Assembly (NCBI GenBank): GCA_964636655.1
Contig: CAZWTK010000025.1
Span: 1-28,261, forward strand
From: Fen-549 sp964636655
GTDB lineage: Bacteria; Actinomycetota; Thermoleophilia; Gaiellales; Gaiellaceae
Direction: 5' to 3'
Length of the DNA stretch: 28,261 nucleotides
How positions within the stretch are numbered: position 1 is the stretch's first letter; each line of letters starts with the position of its first letter. This document shows positions 5,444-13,120 of the stretch, in pieces. Made by a program: the position numbers and the translations under genes. The notes under the pieces were generated by a model. The model worked only from the letters and a program-made list of their open reading frames with translations. It had not been told where the DNA came from and searched no databases.

Positions 5444-8173
5444 TCAGTGCGCGAGCTCGAGCGCGCTGTCGGGCGACTCGTCCTCGGGCCCGCCGGCCTC
5501 GACCGGCAAGATGCTCTCGAGCGCCGAGACGCAGCGAGGGCAGAACTGCTCGCCCGCGTTGTCGCGCAGCTCGACGAGCGCCTGCTTGACCTGGCGGGCC
5601 GAGCGATAGGTGCGCGTCGTGAGCATCGAGTCGAGCGCATCGGCTACGTGGATGATGCGAGCACCGAGCGGAATCTCTTCCCCGGCCAGGCCGTCGGGGT
5701 AGCCGGAGCCGTCGAAGTGCTCGTGGTGGTGGCGAATGGCTGGAACCGCATCGGCCAGAAAACCGAGGCGCTCGATGATCCGGGCTCCCTCGTCGGCGTG
5801 CCGCCGCATCAGCTCCCACTCGTAATCGTTCAGCTCTGCGGGCTTGAGCAACACCGAGTCGGGCACGGCCAGCTTGCCGATGTCGTGGAAGAGGGCGGCC
5901 TGGCCGAGGATGTTCAGCTCCGCCTGTGAAAACCCGATCTCGCGACCGATTGCCAGCGCGAGTTGCTGGACTCGGCGGGAGTGACCGGCGGTGTAGGAGT
6001 CACGCGCGTCGACGGTCGCCGACAGGCTCTCCATGGCGGCGGTCGAGCGCTCGCGCAGTAACCTGTTCGCCTGCTCGAGCGAGAGGTTCTGCTTCTGGAT
6101 CGTCTCGGCGGCCTGGCGCAGCTTGTGCGCGCTCCTCTGAGCGTGCCCGAGATAGTCCTCCTGCGTCTTGCGCATGATCAGGAGCGGCAGCGCGAAGACG
6201 AGCAGCGCCTCGACCCCGATGGCGTGATAGGCGACCGCGATCAGCGCCCCCACCAGGCCGTAGACGAGGTAGTACGGCACCAGCCAGGTGAAGCGCTCGC
6301 GCCAAGCGGCGAGCCAGTCCTCGTTGCCTTCGAAGGCCAGGGCGACCGCCAGCAGACCGGTATTGATGAGGAAGAAGACACCGCCGGCGGCGATTCCGGC
6401 CAGGTCGAAGGCAAACTGGCGCGGACTGAGCTCGCGGCTCAGCGCGAAGACGCCGCCGGCCGCCAGCCCGGCGAGGCTCAGGCCGCCGATGTTGAACAGC
6501 ACCTGGTGCAACGCCGAGCGGCGCGCACTCCACTCCACCACGCTTGTCGTCAGTGCCAGGAGAAGCGCGACGCGCACGTCGAAGAGGGCGACACCGGCGA
6601 TCGTACCGACTGCGCTGACAGAGATCGAGCCGTCGTCGACCTGGATGGCGAGCGCCTGCCCCACTCCGACCAAGGCGGTCACTGCAACGATCCCGCGCCA
6701 GTCGACCGGCCCATGCGAGAACACCGTGGCCGCGACGCCGAGCGCGATGCCGGTTGTGCTGATGACAGCAACGAGCGCGGCCAGGCGGAAGGAGAGCGAG
6801 AGGAAGTACGGGTTCTGGGCGGCATGAGGTCGCGGATTGCGGTCGGTCGCGGGAGCGGTACGTTCCTCGTGCTCTGCGATCTGGGCGGCGACTTCGAGGT
6901 GACCGGTAAGGGAAGGCGCGAGCACCGCCGCCTCGGCGCTCGCGGCCTGTACCCGGTTGCGTCCTTGCAGCTTGGCCCGGTATACGGCTAGATCGGCCTG
7001 GTGTACGAGCGCGTTCTCGTCGGCGCCGTCGCTGGGGAAGGAAGCGACTCCGATCGAGACCGTCGCGTGAATCGGCTCGCTCGAGGTGGAGACATCGACA
7101 GAGCGCTCGGCGACGGCGCGGCGGATTCTCTCGGCAATCTCTATCGCCTTCTCGACTGGCGTCTCCGGCAGGAGGATGCTGAACTCCTCGCCTCCGAAGC
7201 GTGCCGCGACATCGTAATGGCGCAACTGCGAGCGGAAGACGTCGGCGACGGCGCAGAGAACGGCGTCGCCGGCGAGGTGACCGTAGGTGTTGTTGATCTC
7301 GCGCAGGAGATCGAGGTCGACCATCAACACCGAAAGGGGGTGCCCGTAGCGAATCGAGCGCGCCAGCTCGTCGCCGAAGGCGCGGCCGAAGTGGCGCGCG
7401 TTGAACAGGCCGGTCTTGGAGTCGATGCGCGCCTCCTCCTGCAGGCGCGGAACCGTGAGTGAGCGCTGCGCAAGCGCCAGCGGAGCGATTGCGAACAGCG
7501 CCAGCCAGGAGTCATAGGCCCAGATGACGGCGATCACGACGCCCAGCGCCGCCAGCGCGAGGTTGTAGCCGAGCGAGGACAACCGAGCCGCCGATCGCCA
7601 GGCGCCCAGGGCGCCACCCAGTTGATGCTTGACGATCGCGACGAGGCCGTAATCGACGAGGACGAAGGTCGCCGCCGCCAGCAGGCCGGCGAGCGCGATC
7701 TTGTCGGTTCCACTAGCGGCCAGCCCGTGACCCTTAAGGACGAAATCGGCGGCGCCCCAGGCGGCGAACGCGGCCAGCGTGGCGCAGGAGATCGAGGCTG
7801 CCTGAACCGTCCAGGTGTAGCGTTGCTTGAGCCATTCCGGTAGATGCTGTGCGATGGGAACCAAAACGACCAGCTCGGGCGGCATTACGAGAGCGGCCGC
7901 CACGATGAAGACGGCAAGCGATTCGTGCGCGTGGCGGGGGGACGAGCTGCCCGTTACGAGCAACTGCGTGGTTGCGGCCGCGGCGGCGAAACAGGCGAAG
8001 GCACCCCAACCGCTCGTGCCGGAGCGAAGGTGAATGAGTAGCGCGATATCCAGGCCAATGCCGGCAACGATGAGCGCCGCCGTGAAGACTCGCGTACCCA
8101 GATTGCGACGGCGTAGCGCCGGTCTGGGCTTGCGGCCTTCGCTGCGATCGGTCTCGTTTGCAGTGATGCTCAC
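5444..8173 (-). CDS. Membrane GGDEF plus HD-GYP cyclic-di-GMP protein
   Basis: A 909-residue protein with four parts. Residues 27-240 hold a multi-pass membrane module. Residues about 245-415 are a GGDEF diguanylate cyclase domain with the active signature GGEEF (327-331) and an inhibitory-site RxxD (R318-D321) five residues before it. Residues about 465-680 are a second multi-pass membrane module. Residues about 700-880 are an HD-GYP phosphodiesterase domain with H763-D764 (LFHDIGKLAVPD), HHHEHFDGSGYP (815-826, including the GYP signature) and a trailing ADALDSM helix. Both catalytic signatures look intact, so the protein could make and degrade c-di-GMP. A charged helix (residues 670-705) links the second membrane module to HD-GYP. 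The start is a GTG at 8173, with GAAGG about 11 nt upstream. It diverges from murT. Confidence 0.92.
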   Translation of the reverse strand: MSITANETDRSEGRKPRPALRRRNLGTRVFTAALIVAGIGLDIALLIHLRSGTSGWGAFACFAAAAATTQLLVTGSSSPRHAHESLAVFIVAAALVMPPELVVLVPIAQHLPEWLKQRYTWTVQAASISCATLAAFAAWGAADFVLKGHGLAASGTDKIALAGLLAAATFVLVDYGLVAIVKHQLGGALGAWRSAARLSSLGYNLALAALGVVIAVIWAYDSWLALFAIAPLALAQRSLTVPRLQEEARIDSKTGLFNARHFGRAFGDELARSIRYGHPLSVLMVDLDLLREINNTYGHLAGDAVLCAVADVFRSQLRHYDVAARFGGEEFSILLPETPVEKAIEIAERIRRAVAERSVDVSTSSEPIHATVSIGVASFPSDGADENALVHQADLAVYRAKLQGRNRVQAASAEAAVLAPSLTGHLEVAAQIAEHEERTAPATDRNPRPHAAQNPYFLSLSFRLAALVAVISTTGIALGVAATVFSHGPVDWRGIVAVTALVGVGQALAIQVDDGSISVSAVGTIAGVALFDVRVALLLALTTSVVEWSARRSALHQVLFNIGGLSLAGLAAGGVFALSRELSPRQFAFDLAGIAAGGVFFLINTGLLAVALAFEGNEDWLAAWRERFTWLVPYYLVYGLVGALIAVAYHAIGVEALLVFALPLLIMRKTQEDYLGHAQRSAHKLRQAAETIQKQNLSLEQANRLLRERSTAAMESLSATVDARDSYTAGHSRRVQQLALAIGREIGFSQAELNILGQAALFHDIGKLAVPDSVLLKPAELNDYEWELMRRHADEGARIIERLGFLADAVPAIRHHHEHFDGSGYPDGLAGEEIPLGARIIHVADALDSMLTTRTYRSARQVKQALVELRDNAGEQFCPRCVSALESILPVEAGGPEDESPDSALELAH

Positions 8174-8324
8174 GCCGTCAACGCCTTCAAGCGGGAGTGC
8201 TCGCCCGGTCGGCGAAGCGCATGAGAGATGTCAGGGCACACGAACAAGGCACGACTGTTACTAACACATCACGCTATCGGTGAGAGGCGAGAGATGGCAT
8301 CACCCATCCAGGTAGACGGATAGC

Positions 8325-8352
8325 TTAAACCCCGGACGGAAGGACGTACTGT
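8325..8352 (+). promoter_or_regulatory. Promoter of murT-gatD, predicted leaderless
   Basis: TTAAAC at 8325-8330 and TACTGT at 8347-8352 are spaced by 16 bp. Seven bases downstream of the -10 box is 8359, the first base of the murT GTG codon, so the transcript would have no 5' leader. No Shine-Dalgarno sequence precedes the GTG, which agrees with leaderless translation. Confidence 0.45.
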
Positions 8353-8358
8353 AGGCTC

Positions 8359-9771
8359 GTGGCCACGGTGCGAACTCCGCTCGTAATCAGCACTCTAGTC
8401 GCTCGTGCCGTCGGAGCCGGCTCGCGCCTGAGCGGAAAAGGCGGGGGCACGACCTTGCCCGGTCGCGTGCTGAATGCTTTCGACCCGAGCGCCGCTACGC
8501 GACTGGCGCGCAGGCTCGAGCGGGGCTCGGTGATCGTCTCGGCGACGAACGGCAAGACTACGAGCGCTGCCCTAGCTGCAGCGATTCTCGCTTCGCGTTA
8601 CCGCCTGGCCGGAAATCCCGCCGGTGCCAACCTCTCCTCGGGCATCACGACGGCGCTTCTGCACATACGTGGTGCCGAGCTGGGCCTGTTCGAGGTGGAC
8701 GAGGCGGCGCTGCCGCGGGTGGCCGAGGCGCTTCGGCCGCGGGCGCTCTGTCTCGGCAACCTCTTCCGCGACCAACTCGATCGGTACGGAGAGCTGGAGA
8801 TGTTGGCCGAGCGCTGGCGGGGCGTGGTTGCCGGGCTCGCGCCAGACAGCACGCTGATCGTGAACGAGGACGACCCGCAGCTGGCGCAGCTGGCGCGCGG
8901 GCGCGAGGGCGTTATCCGCTTCGGGCTCGAGGACGCTTGCCACGGCGGCCCTGTCCCCCACGCCGCGGATGCGCGTTATTGCAGCAACTGCGGCGTTGCC
9001 TACGACTACGAGCTGGCCTACGTCGGCCACCTCGGCGAGTACTCTTGCCCCGGCTGCGGATTCAGCCGCTCGAAACCGGATATCTGGGCCGAGACGATCA
9101 CGCTAGACGGCCTTGCCGGCTCGAGCTTCCGGCTCCGTCTTCCCGAGGAGACCGTAAAAGTCAAGCTCGGGCTACCCGGCCTCTACAACGTCTACAACGC
9201 GCTCGCGGCGGCGGCACTCGCCCGTGCGCTCGGCGCCCGGCCGGACGAAATCGCAAGTGGCCTGGAAAGCACCGAGGCCGCCTTCGGCCGCTCGGAGCGG
9301 ATCGAGATCGCCGAGAAGAAGCTGCTTCTGCTGTTGATCAAGAATCCGACCGGTGCCAACGAGGTAGTGCGCACGATCGTCGCCAGCGGCACGCCGAAGA
9401 CGCTGGTGATCGCGCTCAACGATCGGATAGCCGACGGGCAGGACGTGTCGTGGATCTGGGACGTCGACTTCGAGCCGCTGTTGGGCGGACTCGAGCGCCT
9501 GATAGCGAGCGGCGGTCGCGCCGCCGAGCTGGCGCTTCGCTTTAAGTACGCCGGCTTCCCTCAGAGCCGGATCGAAGTCATTCCCTCGCCGACCGAGGCG
9601 CTCGATCGCGGACTGGGCTTGACAGAGGAAAGCGGCGAGCTCGTCGTCTGCCCGACCTACACCGCGATGATCGAGTTGCAGGAAGCACTGGCCGAGCGTG
9701 GGCACGCCGACCCCTACTGGCAGCGGGCCGCCCGCGCCCGCGCGGAGTCCAGAGCGAGGAAGCCGAAATGA
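8359..9771 (+). CDS. murT: Lipid II isoglutaminyl synthase, MurT subunit
   Basis: A 470-residue Mur-ligase homologue. With GatD it amidates the alpha-carboxyl of D-glutamate in lipid II at the cytoplasmic face, using ATP and glutamine-derived ammonia. Visible are the ATP P-loop SATNGKTTSAAL (about residues 61-72), the Mur-ligase segment NLFRDQLDRYGE, and the MurT-specific zinc ribbon (CSNCG, then CPGCG, about 25 residues apart near residues 213-240). The C-terminal domain carries NPTGANEVVRTI, and DVSWIWDVDFE holds the aspartate proposed to complete the GatD catalytic triad. The gene overlaps gatD by four bases (ATGA), which points to coupled translation and a 1:1 complex. The GTG at 8359 coincides with the predicted transcription start. 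Confidence 0.95.
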   Translation: MATVRTPLVISTLVARAVGAGSRLSGKGGGTTLPGRVLNAFDPSAATRLARRLERGSVIVSATNGKTTSAALAAAILASRYRLAGNPAGANLSSGITTALLHIRGAELGLFEVDEAALPRVAEALRPRALCLGNLFRDQLDRYGELEMLAERWRGVVAGLAPDSTLIVNEDDPQLAQLARGREGVIRFGLEDACHGGPVPHAADARYCSNCGVAYDYELAYVGHLGEYSCPGCGFSRSKPDIWAETITLDGLAGSSFRLRLPEETVKVKLGLPGLYNVYNALAAAALARALGARPDEIASGLESTEAAFGRSERIEIAEKKLLLLLIKNPTGANEVVRTIVASGTPKTLVIALNDRIADGQDVSWIWDVDFEPLLGGLERLIASGGRAAELALRFKYAGFPQSRIEVIPSPTEALDRGLGLTEESGELVVCPTYTAMIELQEALAERGHADPYWQRAARARAESRARKPK

Positions 9772-10523
9772 CAACCAGAATCCGGCTCTGCCACCTCTAC
9801 CCCGACCAGTTGAACATCTACGCCGATCGCGGCAACATCGCCGTTTTTCGCAGCAGGGCGAAGCGCCGCGGCTACGAGCTGGAGGTGATCGGCGTCGGCG
9901 TAGGCGAGACGCTCGCGCCCGAGTGCGATCTGATCTACCTGGGCGGCGGGCAGGATCGTGAGCAGGCGCTGATCGCGCCCGACCTGGCCGGGCGCCACAA
10001 CGAGATCTCGAAGGCGCTCGAGGACGGCGCGGCACTGCTTGCGGTCTGCGGCGGCTACCAGCTGCTCGGGCGCGGCTACCGCGACCGGTTCGGCTTCGAC
10101 ATGCCCGGCGCCGGCGTGCTGCCGCTCGAGACGGTGGCCGGCGAAGGGCGCATGATCGGCGACGTCTCGATCGAGTGCGAGCTCGATCCCGACGAGATGC
10201 TCACCGTGGTCGGCTTCGAAAACCACGGCGGGCGCACGCTGCTCGACCCCGGTGCCGTCCCGCTCGGCCGCGTTGTGCACGGCTTCGGAAACGACGGAGG
10301 TAGCGGCTTCGAGGGCTGCCGCCTGGGCAAGGCGATCGGCACCTACCTGCACGGCCCGCTGCTGCCTCGCAATCCCTGGCTGGCCGACTGGTTGTTGGGC
10401 CAGGCGCTAGCGCGGACGCTGGGAGAGCCGCCCGAGTTGGAGGTGCTCGACGACGAGCTCGAGTACGAGGCCCATGCCGTCGCGCTGGGACGGGCTCGGG
10501 AGCGCGGCGGGAAGACCCGTTAG
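9768..10523 (+). CDS. gatD: Lipid II isoglutaminyl synthase, glutaminase subunit GatD
   Basis: A 251-residue class I glutamine amidotransferase that supplies ammonia to MurT. The nucleophile elbow is LLAVCGGYQLLG with C94, and the catalytic histidine is H195 in GTYLHGPLLPRN. The N-terminus (LYPDQLNIYADRGNIAVFRS) and DLIYLGGGQDREQ are the substrate-site segments of GatD and CobB/CobQ-like GATases. The missing acidic triad member is expected from MurT. The length is about that of characterised GatD proteins. The start ATG overlaps the murT stop. Confidence 0.95.
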   Translation: MTTRIRLCHLYPDQLNIYADRGNIAVFRSRAKRRGYELEVIGVGVGETLAPECDLIYLGGGQDREQALIAPDLAGRHNEISKALEDGAALLAVCGGYQLLGRGYRDRFGFDMPGAGVLPLETVAGEGRMIGDVSIECELDPDEMLTVVGFENHGGRTLLDPGAVPLGRVVHGFGNDGGSGFEGCRLGKAIGTYLHGPLLPRNPWLADWLLGQALARTLGEPPELEVLDDELEYEAHAVALGRARERGGKTR

Positions 10524-10550
10524 ACGCGGGGCGCGCGATAAACGAATCCC

Positions 10551-10716
10551 GTGGTAGCTCGAACAAAGAAGTCAGTGAAGAAGAAAGGCGCCAAGTTCGA
10601 GCAGGTCGAGCGGCTCTACCGAGACCGCTACGCCCACTTTCTGCCGAGAACGAGCGCGGAAAGCTCGTGGAATCGCCCGGTTACCCGTATCGTGAAAGCT
10701 ACTATTCGAGCGTCCT
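10551..10716 (+). pseudogene. Possible remnant of an ECF-type sigma factor gene (N-terminus)
   Basis: A GTG at 10551 opens a lysine-rich start followed by FEQVERLYRDRYAHFL, which resembles the opening of region 2 in ECF sigma factors ('FxxLYRxRYxxFLR'). After about 32 residues the resemblance stops (PRTSAESSWNRPVTRIVKA), and the frame runs into the next gene, overlapping it until 10829. I therefore read 10551-10716 as a decayed or truncated sigma gene. A short genuine peptide, or a chance match in a spacer, is also possible. Confidence 0.3.
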
Positions 10717-12198
10717 ATGAACATCGGCATGCGTCGATGCACGAGCGCCGGTTTTCTGCTTGGCGGCGCGCTTATCCTTTTGCTCGCCGGCGGCAACCGC
10801 CGATTAGTCGAGCCCGCTTCCGGCTCTAGCTTCGCAACTGGTCACGCCGCGGTCTCGGCTCATCTGGCCAGGAAGAGCTTCAGCGGCGCCGAGGCCGGCG
10901 CGGTCAAGCTCGTCTACAGGTTCTCAAAGGTCAGCAAGAGATTCTCCTACCGGCTCGCTCTAAAGCAGCGTCACAAGTGGCGAACCATTCGCAGCGTCAA
11001 GAAGAGAGGTCGTTTCGCGGGCTCGCACACGATGAGCGTCAAGCAGCTGTTTGGCTCGAGGCCGGTGAGAGTTGGCTCTTACCGGTTGGTGATCTCCAAC
11101 GACTACGGCAGCATGCGCCTCCGCTTCAGGGTGGTGAACGGCCTGGCTGTGGTCGGCGGAATCGCCGGTGCCAGGCAGGTTGGTGCTGGCGGCGGTCACA
11201 CCTGCGCTCTCCTCGCGAAGGGTAAGGTCAAATGTTGGGGCTGGAATCTGTGGGGCCAGCTTGGAAACGGCCGAACGACGACGAGCCTGACCCCGGTGCG
11301 GGTCTGGGGCCTCGTCGGCGCCAAGCAGATCAGTGCCGGATTCGCACGCAACTGCGCCGTCCTTACGGATGGAACCGTCGAGTGCTGGGGAGGGATTCTC
11401 AACGACGATGCGAGCGGCCTGTTCATCGCGTACACGATCCCGACCAAGATCGGCGGCATCAGTGGCGCCATTCAGGTCAGTGCCGGCATCGGCTACCACA
11501 ACTGCGCCGTACTCTCCCAGGGCACGATCGAGTGCTGGGGCATGAACTATCACGGCGATCTCGGGAACGGAACCACGACTCCGCATTTGACGCCGGTCGC
11601 AGTCAGCGGCATCGGCAACGCCACTCAGGTCAGTGCCGGATACGAGCACACCTGCGCCGTACTCTCCGGCGGCACGGTCGAGTGCTGGGGAATGAACGCC
11701 GATGGTGAGCTCGGAAACGGCAGTACGGTCACGAGCCCGACCGCGGTCCGGGTGCGTGGCATCAACGCTGCCACCGAGGTCAGCGCCGGCAATCAATTCA
11801 GCTGTGCTGTCCTCTCCAGCGGTGCGGTCAAGTGCTGGGGCAGCAACCAGCGTGGCCAGCTAGGGAGCGGCACATCCCGCGGCAGCTCGGTTCCGGTCAG
11901 GGTCAGGGGCATCAAACACGCCACCCGAGTCAGCGCCGGCGACGATCATGCCTGCGCGCTCCTCTCTGGTGGAACGGTTGAGTGCTGGGGCGACAACTTC
12001 TACAACCAACTCGGCGGCGCCAATACGAGCCAGAGCTCGCTTCCGGTCAGGGTCAGAGGCGTAGCGAAGGCCAAGGAGGTCAGTGCCGGCAGCCCCGGCT
12101 ACGCGGGCGGCTCGCACAGCTGCGCCCTACTCTCGAGCGGTAGGGTCGTCTGCTGGGGCGATAACCAATACGGTCAGATCGGCGTGCGCGCGCGCTAG
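10717..12198 (+). CDS. Secreted RCC1-repeat beta-propeller protein
   Basis: A 493-residue exported protein. Residues 1-26 form a signal peptide (basic MRR, then AGFLLGGALILLLAGG). Residues about 60-141 form a predicted beta-sandwich (KLVYRFSKVSKRFSYRLALK ... SYRLVISNDYGSMRLRFRVV). Residues 150-493 hold seven RCC1 blades, each with the pattern 'VSAG...xxCAVLxxGxVxCWGxN..GQLGxG'. Every blade has two cysteines about 10 residues apart (HTCALL...VKCWG and so on), which probably form one disulphide per blade outside the cell. The fold is typically a binding scaffold; no enzymatic residues are recognised and the ligand is unknown. TACTAT at 10700-10705 could be its -10 box, giving a very short leader. 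Base use is less GC-extreme than in the neighbours. Confidence 0.88.
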   Translation: MNIGMRRCTSAGFLLGGALILLLAGGNRRLVEPASGSSFATGHAAVSAHLARKSFSGAEAGAVKLVYRFSKVSKRFSYRLALKQRHKWRTIRSVKKRGRFAGSHTMSVKQLFGSRPVRVGSYRLVISNDYGSMRLRFRVVNGLAVVGGIAGARQVGAGGGHTCALLAKGKVKCWGWNLWGQLGNGRTTTSLTPVRVWGLVGAKQISAGFARNCAVLTDGTVECWGGILNDDASGLFIAYTIPTKIGGISGAIQVSAGIGYHNCAVLSQGTIECWGMNYHGDLGNGTTTPHLTPVAVSGIGNATQVSAGYEHTCAVLSGGTVECWGMNADGELGNGSTVTSPTAVRVRGINAATEVSAGNQFSCAVLSSGAVKCWGSNQRGQLGSGTSRGSSVPVRVRGIKHATRVSAGDDHACALLSGGTVECWGDNFYNQLGGANTSQSSLPVRVRGVAKAKEVSAGSPGYAGGSHSCALLSSGRVVCWGDNQYGQIGVRAR

Positions 12199-12228
12199 CG
12201 CACATACGAACGCCGCCGGAGCCCCGAT

Positions 12229-12684
12229 TCAGGGAACCCAGAGCGAGCCGAGGTAAACCGTTGGGTCGCCCGGCTCCCAGTTGCGCAGGAAGTGCTGAAT
12301 CGGCGGATGGATGACGACGTCGGCCAACTCGTCGGGAGAGAAGAGGCGGTGGCCGCGCACCGCGTCGTCGATCGATGAGACCTCCTCCAGCGAGCGCTCG
12401 CTCAGGTCGCCGGCGAAGATGATGTGAACGACGTGCTTGGCCACGGGGCGGCGCCCGGGCGCGATCGAGTCGGCGAGCGCGATCGGGCCCTCGAGGGGGA
12501 TCTCGTAGTCGATCCCGAGCTCCTCGGCCAGCTCGCGCTGCAGCGCCTCCACCAGCGTCTCGCCGCTATCGACACCGCCGCCCGGCAAGAGCCAGTACTC
12601 CTTGCCCGGCTTCTCTTGTCGGCAGAGCAGGATGCGTCCGCGCCAGCTGAGCATTGCCGAGACGCGAATGCGGGGCTCTCCCAT
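12229..12684 (-). CDS. Nudix hydrolase
   Basis: A 151-residue Nudix-fold protein that hydrolyses a nucleoside diphosphate linked to some group X, with Mg2+. The Nudix box is complete: G36 x5 E42 x7 R50-E51-L52-x-E54-E55-L56-G57-I58. The N-terminal strand (IRVSAMLSWRGRILLCRQEK) and the following YWLLPGG are typical. The substrate is not predictable; ADP-ribose, (d)NTPs or oxidised nucleotides are all possible. It starts 4 bp after the dut stop codon and is the last gene of the hflX-dut-nudix series, which suggests nucleotide-pool sanitation together with dUTPase. It converges with the RCC1 gene, 30 bp away. Confidence 0.9.
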   Translation of the reverse strand: MGEPRIRVSAMLSWRGRILLCRQEKPGKEYWLLPGGGVDSGETLVEALQRELAEELGIDYEIPLEGPIALADSIAPGRRPVAKHVVHIIFAGDLSERSLEEVSSIDDAVRGHRLFSPDELADVVIHPPIQHFLRNWEPGDPTVYLGSLWVP

Positions 12685-12688
12685 CTCT

Positions 12689-13120
12689 CTACACCCGCGA
12701 GGACCCGAATCCGCGTACGCCGCGGTCGCTCTCCGGCAACTCGTCGACCTCGACCAGGTCGACCTCCGGTAGCTGCATGATCACAAGCTGGGCGATTCGC
12801 ATTCCCGGCTCGATCCTGAAGGCAGTATCTCGATCGGTGTTCAGGACGACGACACGCAGCTCGCCGCGGTAACCCGAGTCGATCAGCCCCGGCGAGTTGA
12901 CGAGCGCGATGCCGTGACGCGCGGCCAGGCCTGAGCGAGGTTGGACGAAACCGGCGTACCCCGCAGGGATTGCTACCGCCAGCCCGGTCCCGATCGTGGC
13001 ACGCTCGCCTGGCGCCAGCTCGACTAGTTCGCAGGCGGCTAGATCGAGCCCGGCGTCGCCTCGATAGGCTCGCTCTGGAACCACGGCCTCGGGCCGCAGC
13101 CGGCGGATCTTGAGCTCCAT
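12689..13120 (-). CDS. dut: Deoxyuridine 5'-triphosphate nucleotidohydrolase
   Basis: A 143-residue trimeric-type dUTPase that converts dUTP to dUMP plus pyrophosphate, keeping uracil out of DNA and feeding thymidylate synthesis. All five motifs are visible: 1 DAGLDLAA, 2 PRSGLAARHG, 3 GLIDSGYRGELRV, 4 GMRIAQLVIMQ, and 5 RGVRGFGSS at the C-terminus. Motif 5 has RGVRGFGS where RGxGGFGST is usual, so one glycine is replaced by arginine. The start ATG overlaps the hflX stop by one base (TGATG), indicating translational coupling. Confidence 0.95.
   Translation of the reverse strand: MELKIRRLRPEAVVPERAYRGDAGLDLAACELVELAPGERATIGTGLAVAIPAGYAGFVQPRSGLAARHGIALVNSPGLIDSGYRGELRVVVLNTDRDTAFRIEPGMRIAQLVIMQLPEVDLVEVDELPESDRGVRGFGSSRV

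Noticed and set aside
6125..6991. Plus-strand 288-residue open frame
   Set aside because: Antisense shadow of the GGDEF/HD-GYP gene; composition is that of reversed coding sequence, with no domain.
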